15,294 nt of DNA from DASUBV01 sp035763085 (GTDB lineage Bacteria; Actinomycetota; Actinomycetes; Streptosporangiales; Streptosporangiaceae), in NCBI GenBank assembly GCA_035763085.1, contig DASUBV010000051.1, forward strand, positions 1 through 15,294, read 5' to 3'. This document shows, one piece after another, positions 1 to 5,460 of the stretch; position 1 is the first letter of the stretch, and each line of letters begins with the position of its first letter. The notes below the pieces were generated by a model. The model did no database searches, was not told the DNA's origin, and was given only the letters and a program-made list of their open reading frames with translations. Position numbers and translations under genes: made by a program.

Positions 1-312
1 ATCCGCCTCGCGCGCCGCATCCTCCATCTGGTCGCGCAGGGCCGTGAGCTGCACCCGCAGGCGGCTGAGCTCGGCATCGCGCTCGGCCACCGCGCGGGCA
101 ATCTGCAAGAGGGCATCATCGGTGGCCCGCGCGCTGTACCCGAAGAACGCCAGCCGCGGGCGGAAGGCCGCCACGTCGCCGGGGGTAAACAGGGCGAACT
201 GCACCGGCGGGACATCGGACCGGAACATGGCCAGCTCGCCACCCCGCCCGACGGCGACCACTACCACCCCGGCCAGAATCGCGACCGCCGCAATCACCAG
301 GACCACAGGCAT
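1..312 (-). CDS. DivIVA-domain membrane protein, partial (C-terminus beyond left edge)
   Basis: Reading leftwards from ATG at 312, 104 codons are open to the window edge, so only the N-terminal part is seen. Residues 2-21 form one hydrophobic segment rich in Val, Ala and Ile, followed by a GRGGELA motif. A short DivIVA-type module follows (about residues 56-100), with an FGYSARATDDALLQIARAVA-like stretch running into a charged, heptad-like region predicted to be coiled coil. This layout (one membrane helix, then a DivI1A repeat) is typical of small actinobacterial DivIVA-domain proteins of unknown role; polar-growth or envelope scaffolding is inference. No in-frame ATG, GTG or TTG lies just upstream of 312, which supports this start. 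I see no strong ribosome binding site. Confidence 0.75.
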   Translation of the reverse strand, partial: MPVVLVIAAVAILAGVVVVAVGRGGELAMFRSDVPPVQFALFTPGDVAAFRPRLAFFGYSARATDDALLQIARAVAERDAELSRLRVQLTALRDQMEDAAREAD

Positions 313-389
313 ACCGTCATCGTGCCACGCCGCGCCGGCACTCCGTTCCGGTTGACGTCGGCTCGCTGCGCCAGGCTGCCGTCCGCCGG

Positions 390-606
390 CCCGCAGTCCC
401 GCAGCCGGCAGCTCCCCTAAGCCAGCCCGCAGTCCCGCAGCCGCCCGGCGGGTCAGCCCGCAGTCCCGCAGCCCCGCAGCCGCACTGCCTGGCCGGCGCG
501 CCGCCCCGGCAGTCGTCCGGCAGCCCGCCCAGCGGGCCAGCCCGCAGTACCGCGGTCCCGCAGCCTGCCCGGCGGGTCAGGCCCGCAGCAGGCCGCCTGC
601 CCGCAG
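390..606. repeat. GC-rich intergenic repeat tract built on CCCGCAG
   Basis: Between the DivIVA-domain gene and the 3' end of the LOG gene there are about 305 bases with no convincing gene. The heptamer CCCGCAG (CTGCGGG on the other strand) occurs at 390, 398, 426, 434, 457, 465, 473, 541, 557, 582 and 600. The longer unit GCCCGCAGTCCCGCAGCC occurs exactly at 389, 425 and 456, with more degenerate copies later. A second shared block, CCCGGCGGGTCAG, occurs near 444 and 568. Open frames here translate to low-complexity Gly/Ala/Cys/Arg sequence and are not credible proteins. The tract lies just downstream of the LOG stop, so a transcript-ending or structural role is possible but unproven. Confidence 0.7.
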
Positions 607-617
607 TCCGGCTCGCG

Positions 618-1406
618 TCAGGTGAGGTCGGGACGGGGCGAGTGGTGCATGACGGCGTCGGCCTGGCGGTGCGCATCGGCGATGATCTGAACGACCTCGA
701 CCGGATCGTCGGCGACCTGCAGCAGCCCGGGATCTTCGGCCGCCACCATGCCGTTGTCCAGCAAAGTGCCGCGGATCCAGTCCAGCAGCCCGGACCAGTA
801 GTCCCGGCCGACCAGGACGATGGGGAACTTGGTGATCTTGCCGGTCTGTACCAGCGTGACCGCCTCGAACAGCTCGTCCAGCGTCCCGAACCCGCCCGGC
901 AGGACCACGAAGGCCTGCGCGTACTTCACGAACATGGTCTTGCGCACGAAGAAGTACCGGAACTCCAGGCCCATCCCGACGAACTCGTTCAGGCCCTGCT
1001 CCACCGGCAGCTCGATGCCCAGCCCGACCGCCACGCCGCCGGCCTCGGACGCGCCCTTGCTCGCGGCCTCCATGATGCCCGGGCCGCCACCGGTGATCAC
1101 CGCGTAGCCCGCCCCGGCCAGGGCCGCGCCGATCTTCTCGGCGGTCTCGAAGTGCGAGCTGGAGCGCGCCGTCCGCGCGGAGCCGAACACCGCCACCGCC
1201 CGGCCCAGCTCGGCCAGCAGCCCGAAGCCCTCCACGAACTCGGCCTGGATCCGCAGCACGCGCCAGGGATCGGTGTGCACCCAGTCCCCTGAGCCACGCC
1301 AGTCCAGCAGCCGCTGATCGGTGGTCGTGGCCGGGATGTGCTCTCCGCGCAGCGTGGCAGGCCCCTGGCGGCGTAGCCGACGGCGCGGCTCGGATGTGCC
1401 GCTCAT
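618..1406 (-). CDS. LOG-family protein, cytokinin riboside 5'-monophosphate phosphoribohydrolase-like
   Basis: The 262-residue protein belongs to the LOG/TIGR00730 Rossmann-fold family. These enzymes hydrolyse N6-modified AMP or AMP-like nucleotides to the base and ribose 5-phosphate; the physiological substrate in actinomycetes is unsettled. The nucleotide-binding motif GGGPGIMEA is at residues 106-114 and the hallmark PGGFGTLDE at 170-178, so both catalytic signatures are intact. The N-terminal 60 residues are a longer, basic extension of the kind seen in the larger actinobacterial LOG proteins. The ATG at 1406 is preceded by TACCTT seven bases upstream and no ribosome binding site, suggesting a leaderless message. 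It lies 67 bp downstream of dapD on the same strand, possibly in the same transcription unit as well as from its own promoter. Confidence 0.88.
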   Translation of the reverse strand: MSGTSEPRRRLRRQGPATLRGEHIPATTTDQRLLDWRGSGDWVHTDPWRVLRIQAEFVEGFGLLAELGRAVAVFGSARTARSSSHFETAEKIGAALAGAGYAVITGGGPGIMEAASKGASEAGGVAVGLGIELPVEQGLNEFVGMGLEFRYFFVRKTMFVKYAQAFVVLPGGFGTLDELFEAVTLVQTGKITKFPIVLVGRDYWSGLLDWIRGTLLDNGMVAAEDPGLLQVADDPVEVVQIIADAHRQADAVMHHSPRPDLT

Positions 1407-1413
1407 GAGGCAT

Positions 1414-1419
1414 AAGGTA
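1414..1419 (-). promoter_or_regulatory. Putative -10 box (TACCTT) for leaderless LOG gene
   Basis: On the minus strand TACCTT fits the actinobacterial TANNNT -10 consensus and is followed by exactly 7 nt and then the ATG at 1406. Transcription starting at that spacing would begin on or next to the start codon. No TTGAC-like -35 box is evident. Confidence 0.45.
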
Positions 1420-1473
1420 GCGCCAAGACTGGGCTGCCCGGCCAGGCCAGCGAGCGGAGCCTCGTTACGCGTC

Positions 1474-2322
1474 TTAGGCGTTCACCCCGTGGTCACGCAG
1501 AATCTCGTTCAGCACAGCCTTGTCGTGAGCGGTGCCCTCGGGCAGCCGCTTGAGCACCAGGACGCACGGCATCCCGTACTCGCCGCCGGGGAACTGGCGC
1601 GGCCGGGTACCGCCGACGGCCACTGACCACGGCGGCACCTCGCCGCGGGGCAGCTCCTCCCCGGTCTGCACGTCAATGACATGCGAGCTGCGGGTCAGGA
1701 TCGTCCCGGCGCCCAGCACGGCGCCCGGGCCGACCCGCGCGCCCTCCACGACCATGCACCGCGAGCTGATGAAGGCATCATCCCCGACCACGACCGGCAC
1801 CGCGTTGACCGGCTCCAGCACCCCGCCGATGCCGACCCCGCCGGCCAGGTGGACGTTCGTACCGATCTGGGCGCCTGAGCCGACGGTGGCCCAGGTGTCC
1901 ACCATGGTGCCGGTATCCACGTACGCGCCGATGTTGACGAACGACGGCATCAGCACCACGCCGGGAGCGACATAGGCGCCCCAGCGGACAATGGAGCCCG
2001 CGACCGCCCGCACGCCGTCCAGGTGCGAGGTGAGCGGCACGCGATCGTGGTAGCGGAAGTCACCGACCTGCGTGCGCAGCATGGGCATGAGCTTGAAGGC
2101 CAGCAAGATGGCACGCTTGGCCCGCTCGTCCACGATGACCTGGCCAGAGCCGGCATCAGGCCAGGCCACCCGGGCCTTTCCGGTGTCGAGAGCGTCCACC
2201 GCGGTGGTGACAATCGCCCGGGCCTCGGCGTCGTCCGCGGAGAGCTCAGCGCGGCGTTCCCACAGCTCATCTATCTGCGCCGACAGGGGCGAGCGCGGCA
2301 CGACATGCGGTGTCTGGTTCAT
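1474..2322 (-). CDS. dapD: 2,3,4,5-tetrahydropyridine-2,6-dicarboxylate N-succinyltransferase (proteobacterial-type DapD)
   Basis: The protein transfers succinyl from succinyl-CoA to tetrahydrodipicolinate, the step that commits carbon to the succinylase branch of lysine/meso-diaminopimelate synthesis. It has 282 residues. The N-terminal helical domain (about 12-95) includes a DALDTGKARVA motif and an AKRAILLAFKLMPM helix. A left-handed beta-helix follows (about 105-240), with hexapeptide repeats, MVDTWATVGSGAQIG (140-154) and VVEGARVGPGAVLG (191-204). Asp142 and Glu193 sit where the family's catalytic acid pair is expected. The sequence resembles the E. coli/TIGR00965 class rather than the longer mycobacterial Rv1201c class. 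Start: ATG at 2322, where the conserved N-terminus begins. The frame stays open far upstream, but that stretch is antisense to the neighbouring gene and is not coding. The partner gene dapC is nearby on the other strand. Confidence 0.93.
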   Translation of the reverse strand: MNQTPHVVPRSPLSAQIDELWERRAELSADDAEARAIVTTAVDALDTGKARVAWPDAGSGQVIVDERAKRAILLAFKLMPMLRTQVGDFRYHDRVPLTSHLDGVRAVAGSIVRWGAYVAPGVVLMPSFVNIGAYVDTGTMVDTWATVGSGAQIGTNVHLAGGVGIGGVLEPVNAVPVVVGDDAFISSRCMVVEGARVGPGAVLGAGTILTRSSHVIDVQTGEELPRGEVPPWSVAVGGTRPRQFPGGEYGMPCVLVLKRLPEGTAHDKAVLNEILRDHGVNA

Positions 2323-2330
2323 GGCGAGCG

Positions 2331-2336
2331 AGCCTA
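2331..2336 (-). promoter_or_regulatory. Putative -10 box (TAGGCT) for dapD
   Basis: On the minus strand TAGGCT is followed by 8 nt and then the dapD ATG at 2322, with no Shine-Dalgarno sequence between. The same hexamer with 7 nt precedes mshB. The -35 position would fall on the -10 box of the divergent gene at 2368. Confidence 0.45.
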
Positions 2337-2354
2337 GCGGCTGAGCCCAGCGGG

Positions 2355-2360
2355 TAGCTT
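2355..2360 (+). promoter_or_regulatory. Putative -10 box (TAGCTT) for the lysozyme-like gene
   Basis: TAGCTT matches TANNNT and lies 7 nt before the GTG at 2368, with no ribosome binding site. It is back to back with the dapD -10 box at 2331-2336. The two start codons are only 45 bp apart, so the two promoters must share DNA. Confidence 0.45.
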
Positions 2361-2367
2361 CTGATGT

Positions 2368-3240
2368 GTGCTCACCAGCCGCCCGCCGCGCCGCGGTGTC
2401 AGCCGCCGGGTCAAGCTGGCCATCCGCGTCACGCTGGTGCTCGCGCTGCTGATCACGGTGGCCGGCTACATCGCGCTGCGGCACTCCGTGCCCGGGTTCG
2501 AGCCGAGCTCGTGCTCGGTGACCGCGCCGGGCCAGCCGGTCTCGCTGAATGTGGGCCAGGCCGGGATCGCGGCCACCATCGCCGGGGTCGCCCAGCAGAA
2601 CGCGATGCCGCGCCGGGCGGTCACGGTGGCCTACGCGACGGCGCTGCAGGAATCCAAGCTCACCAACCTGCACCATGGTGACCTGGACTCGGTGGGAGTG
2701 TTCCAGCAGCGGCCCTCGCAGGGCTGGGGCAAGCGGCACCAGCTCGAGGACCCGGTCTACGCCACGACGAGGTTCTTCGCCGCGCTGGGGCGGATCCCGG
2801 ACTACGCCAGGCTGCCGGTCTACCGCGCGGCCCAGGCGGTGCAGCGCAGCGCGGACGGCTACGCCTACAACCAGTACGCGGCGGTGGCGGCCCGGCTGTC
2901 CAGGGCCTTCACCGGGGAGACCGCGCACGCGGTGTGGTGCTGGTACCCGGAGGGCGTCGGCAAGACCCGGCTGCCCGCCGCCCGGCAGGCACTGAACCAC
3001 GCCTTCGGACCGCTGCAGGCGGCTCCGAACGGCGATCCGATGGTCGCGGTCCGCACGCCAGGCGGGAAAGGCGGATGGGCGGTGACCGCCTGGCTGGTGT
3101 CCCACGCGAGCGCTTACGGCATCCGGCACATCAGTTATGACGGCTATGAGTGGACCACCACGCACGGCTCGAGCGGATGGACCGCCATCAAGGGCGCCAG
3201 CCGGGCCAAGGCACCCCCGGCGACGGTGGTGTTCGGCTGA
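2368..3240 (+). CDS. Membrane-anchored or secreted lysozyme/transglycosylase-like protein
   Basis: The 290-residue protein has a basic N-terminus (RPPRRGVSRRVK) followed by one hydrophobic segment at about 18-37, read as a signal anchor with the rest outside. The region of about 60-215 resembles a lysozyme-like fold found in actinobacterial proteins of unknown function. It includes an N-terminal helix, VAYATALQESKLTN (87-100) with Glu95 in the place of a transglycosylase catalytic acid, DLDSVGVFQQRPSQGWG (105-121), and aromatic-rich helices. A C-terminal module (about 235-276) has a GWAVTAWLVSHA helix and a YDGYEW/GWT pattern. Relatives are often mislabelled heavy metal transporters; nothing here suggests transport. 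A peptidoglycan-related role fits its place beside dapD and near dapC, but catalysis is inference. Start: GTG at 2368, chosen because it gives the full anchor and sits 7 nt after a -10 box. Confidence 0.72.
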   Translation: MLTSRPPRRGVSRRVKLAIRVTLVLALLITVAGYIALRHSVPGFEPSSCSVTAPGQPVSLNVGQAGIAATIAGVAQQNAMPRRAVTVAYATALQESKLTNLHHGDLDSVGVFQQRPSQGWGKRHQLEDPVYATTRFFAALGRIPDYARLPVYRAAQAVQRSADGYAYNQYAAVAARLSRAFTGETAHAVWCWYPEGVGKTRLPAARQALNHAFGPLQAAPNGDPMVAVRTPGGKGGWAVTAWLVSHASAYGIRHISYDGYEWTTTHGSSGWTAIKGASRAKAPPATVVFG

Positions 3241-3371
3241 TAACCTGCGATCCCCGGGGTCGAGGCCGGCGCCATGACCACGCCGGGAAACCGCGATACT
3301 AGATGTCATGGCGCTTGCCGCCGGTTAGCACTCCGGCGGCTGCCCCGCGCAGAAGGAAGAGGAGCTCGGAC

Positions 3372-3698
3372 GTGACATACATCATCGCGCAGCCTTGCGT
3401 CGATGTGCTCGACAAGGCGTGCATCGAGGAATGCCCCGTCGACTGCATCTACGAGGGCGAGCGGATGCTCTATATCCACCCGGACGAGTGCGTGGACTGC
3501 GGGGCGTGTGAGCCTGTCTGCCCGGTCGAGGCGATCTTCTACGAGGACGACGTACCCGACCAGTGGAAGGACTACTACAAGGTCAACGTGGAGTTCTTCA
3601 GCGAGCTCGGCTCGCCGGGCGGCGCCTCGAAGACCGGCAAGATCCCGACCGACCACCCGATCGTGGCTGCACTCCCGCCGCAGGAAACCGAGCACTGA
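3372..3698 (+). CDS. fdxA: 7Fe ferredoxin FdxA ([3Fe-4S][4Fe-4S])
   Basis: The 108-residue protein is a small soluble electron carrier. The first motif is Cys9-X7-Cys17-X3-Cys21-Pro and the second is Cys40-X2-Cys43-X2-Cys46-X3-Cys50-Pro. In the 7Fe family Cys9, Cys17 and Cys50 hold the 3Fe cluster, and Cys21, Cys40, Cys43 and Cys46 hold the 4Fe cluster. Cys25 is the extra cysteine seen in this family. The C-terminal YEDDVPDQWKDYYK and LGSPGGASK segments are strongly conserved in actinobacterial FdxA. The GTG at 3372 is chosen because MTYIIAQPC is the family N-terminus and a purine-rich AGAAGGAAGAGGAG stretch lies just upstream. An in-frame ATG at 3303 would add an unconserved Arg-rich leader and is rejected. 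It is directly coupled to dapC, an arrangement common in actinomycetes. Confidence 0.95.
   Translation: MTYIIAQPCVDVLDKACIEECPVDCIYEGERMLYIHPDECVDCGACEPVCPVEAIFYEDDVPDQWKDYYKVNVEFFSELGSPGGASKTGKIPTDHPIVAALPPQETEH
3682..3685 (+). promoter_or_regulatory. Ribosome binding site (AGGA) that decides the CTG start of dapC
   Basis: AGGA inside the last codons of fdxA lies 9 nt before a CTG at 3695. No ATG, GTG or TTG lies in the dapC frame nearby, so this SD-like sequence is the main support for CTG initiation. Confidence 0.5.
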
Positions 3699-4891
3699 GC
3701 GCGCCGCCGCTGGCTCCGCGGACGCCGGCCCCGCCGACACTGGCGGGCCGGCTCCCGGAGTTTCCCTGGGACACCCTGGCCGAGGCGAGCAGCCGGGCCC
3801 GGGCCCATCCGGGGGGGATCGTGGACCTGTCGGTCGGCACGCCGGTCGACCCGGTTCCGCCAGTCGTCCGGGCGGCGCTGGCCGCAAGGTCGGACTGGCC
3901 CGGTTACCCGGCCACCTACGGGACCGCCGCGCTGCGCGAGGCTGCCGCGGGCTGGCTGGCCCGCTGTCACGGCGTCCTGGTCAGCCCGGATGCGGTGCTC
4001 CCGCTGATCGGCACCAAGGAGCTCATCGCCTGGCTGCCGACGGTGCTGGGCTGCGGGCCCGGCGATGTGGTGGTTCATCCGAGCCTGGCCTATCCGACGT
4101 ACGACGTGGGCGCCCGGCTGGCGGGCGCCCGGCCGGTCCGCGCCGACGCCGGGCCAGGCGGACTGGCGGCCGAGGCCGGCGGGCTGCCGTCGGGCGGCGC
4201 CGGGGCTGACGCTGGCGCGGTGCGGCTGGCCTGGCTCAACTCGCCGTCCAACCCGACCGGCGCGGTGCTGCCCGCCGCCCGGCTGCGCCAGGCCGTGGCC
4301 TGGGCCCGGCAGCGGGGCGCCGTGGTGGCCAGTGACGAGTGTTACATCGGGCTGGGCTGGGAAGCCGAGCCGCTGTCGGTCCTGCACCCGGACGCCTGCG
4401 ACGGCTCGCACCAGGGCCTGCTCGCCGTGCACTCGCTGTCCAAGCGATCCAGCCTGGCCGGCTACCGCGCCGGGTTCGTGACCGGCGACCCCGGGCTGAT
4501 CGCCGCGCTGCTGCAGGTCCGCAAGCACTCGGGCATGATCGTGCCCGGGCCGGTTCAGGCGGCCATGACGGCGGCGCTGTCCGATGACGAGCACGCTCGC
4601 GAGCAGAAGGCCCGGTACGCGGCCAGGCGGGCCCGGCTGCGCCCGGCCCTGGAGGCCGCCGGCTGGCAGGTCAGCCACTCAGCGGCCGGGCTGTACCTGT
4701 GGGCCGAGCACCCCGGTTATGACGGCCGGGGCAGTGTCGAGGTGCTGGCCTCGGCCGGCATCCTGGTGGCACCAGGCGACTTCTACGGCCCGGCCGGGTC
4801 CCGGCACATCCGTGTAGCGCTGACCGCGACCGACGAGCGGATCGAGGCCGCGGCCGAGCGGCTGGCGGGGCTTGCCGATGGGGCTGGCTAG
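3695..4891 (+). CDS. dapC: N-succinyldiaminopimelate aminotransferase (DapC), probable CTG start
   Basis: This PLP-dependent class I/II aminotransferase makes N-succinyl-L,L-diaminopimelate from its keto precursor with glutamate, acting just after DapD. From CTG at 3695 it has 398 residues. The opening RLPEFPWDTL (19-28), IVDLSVGTPVDPVP (42-55) and PGYPATYGTAALREA (69-83) are hallmarks of actinobacterial DapC. NSPSNPTG (182-189) and SDECY (213-217) are the PLP-ring motifs. HSLSKRSSLAGYRAGF carries the Schiff-base lysine, Lys250. The only upstream ATG in frame, at 3563, would overlap fdxA by over 130 bp and add unconserved sequence. The CTG overlaps the fdxA TGA as CTGA and has AGGA 9 nt upstream, so it is preferred. 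A second CTG a few codons later is less likely. Confidence 0.9.
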   Translation: MSAPPLAPRTPAPPTLAGRLPEFPWDTLAEASSRARAHPGGIVDLSVGTPVDPVPPVVRAALAARSDWPGYPATYGTAALREAAAGWLARCHGVLVSPDAVLPLIGTKELIAWLPTVLGCGPGDVVVHPSLAYPTYDVGARLAGARPVRADAGPGGLAAEAGGLPSGGAGADAGAVRLAWLNSPSNPTGAVLPAARLRQAVAWARQRGAVVASDECYIGLGWEAEPLSVLHPDACDGSHQGLLAVHSLSKRSSLAGYRAGFVTGDPGLIAALLQVRKHSGMIVPGPVQAAMTAALSDDEHAREQKARYAARRARLRPALEAAGWQVSHSAAGLYLWAEHPGYDGRGSVEVLASAGILVAPGDFYGPAGSRHIRVALTATDERIEAAAERLAGLADGAG

Positions 4892-4915
4892 GGGCTGGCT
4901 GACCAGCAGGCGGAC

Positions 4916-4958
4916 TGGCTCGCGTGGGACCTGGCTCGCGTGCAGCCTGGCTCGCGTG
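4916..4958. repeat. Three direct copies of TGGCTCGCGTG, 16-bp period
   Basis: In the 95-bp gap between the convergent ends of dapC and the DUF2087-like gene, TGGCTCGCGTG occurs exactly at 4916, 4932 and 4948. It is flanked by more GGCTGGC-type repeats. No clean hairpin with a T-run is visible. It is probably a slippage-derived spacer; any function is unknown. Confidence 0.7.
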
Positions 4959-4986
4959 CGGGCTGGCCGGCTAGCGGGCGGGCTGG

Positions 4987-5280
4987 CTAGTTCCCGGAGC
5001 GCCAGTACAGGCCGTCGGCGCGAGACAGCAGGCCCTCGTCCACCATGTACCGGCGCAGCGCGGCATAGTCCGGGTGCAGGGCGCCCAGGAACTGGCTGAC
5101 GTCCTGCTCGGGGTAGCGGACCCCCGGTTCAAAGCCGCCGACGATGGCCTGCAGCAGGAGGCGCCGCCGGGACAGCTTGCCGGGCAGCACGGCGATCGCG
5201 CCGTTGCGCACGTAGGCGCGCAGCTGCGGATCGCCCGCCAGGGCCGCCAGGACGGGGGACGGGTCGAGCTCTTCACTCAT
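4987..5280 (-). CDS. DUF2087-like small protein
   Basis: The 97-residue soluble protein carries a motif block typical of DUF2087. A basic GKLSRRRLLLQAIVGGF stretch (34-50) is followed by RYPEQDVSQFLGALHPDYAALRRYMVDEGLL (55-84) and a terminal YWR. In larger proteins this domain follows a helix-turn-helix module; here it stands alone, and its molecular role is not known. The ATG at 5280 is chosen because conserved sequence begins soon after it; a CAGAAT box 6 nt upstream could serve a leaderless transcript. The frame extends further up to 5388 but encodes unconserved basic sequence. It ends convergently with dapC and is divergent from the CysRS-like gene. Confidence 0.72.
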   Translation of the reverse strand: MSEELDPSPVLAALAGDPQLRAYVRNGAIAVLPGKLSRRRLLLQAIVGGFEPGVRYPEQDVSQFLGALHPDYAALRRYMVDEGLLSRADGLYWRSGN

Positions 5281-5286
5281 GCGGCT

Positions 5287-5292
5287 ATTCTG
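5287..5292 (-). promoter_or_regulatory. Weak putative -10 box (CAGAAT) for the DUF2087-like gene
   Basis: On the minus strand CAGAAT lies 6 nt before the ATG at 5280, at the same spacing as the other leaderless-type boxes here. The first base departs from TANNNT, so the call is weak. Confidence 0.25.
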
Positions 5293-5448
5293 GCCGCCGC
5301 CCGTGGCGTGACTCACCTGGTTTTCCGGCTGGCTGCCACGGGCCTTCCCGGCTCGCCGCCACGGTGCCCTGGCAGCCCTGGACGCCACCGGAGCCCGCGC
5401 CCGGCGACCCGCCTGCGCTGCCTCCGGCAGCTTGCCGGGCCGAGCCCG

Positions 5449-5454
5449 TACCCT
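5449..5454 (+). promoter_or_regulatory. Putative -10 box (TACCCT) for the CysRS-like gene
   Basis: TACCCT fits TANNNT and is followed by 6 nt and the GTG at 5461, with no usable ribosome binding site spacing. This supports 5461 as the true start rather than an ATG far upstream in the same frame at 5074. Confidence 0.42.
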
Positions 5455-5460
5455 GGCAGG

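Noticed and set aside
390..606. CRISPR array
   Set aside because: Units are too short and irregular, with no uniform unique spacers and no cas genes nearby.
317..676. 119-codon minus-strand open frame over the repeat tract
   Set aside because: The translation is repetitive Gly/Ala/Cys/Arg sequence from the DNA repeats and overlaps the LOG 3' end.
2323..3309. Long upstream extension of the dapD frame on the minus strand
   Set aside because: It is antisense to the well-supported lysozyme-like gene and encodes low-complexity sequence; the conserved DapD N-terminus begins at 2322.
3575..4678. 367-codon minus-strand open frame opposite dapC
   Set aside because: It is antisense to an intact aminotransferase and has no conserved motifs.
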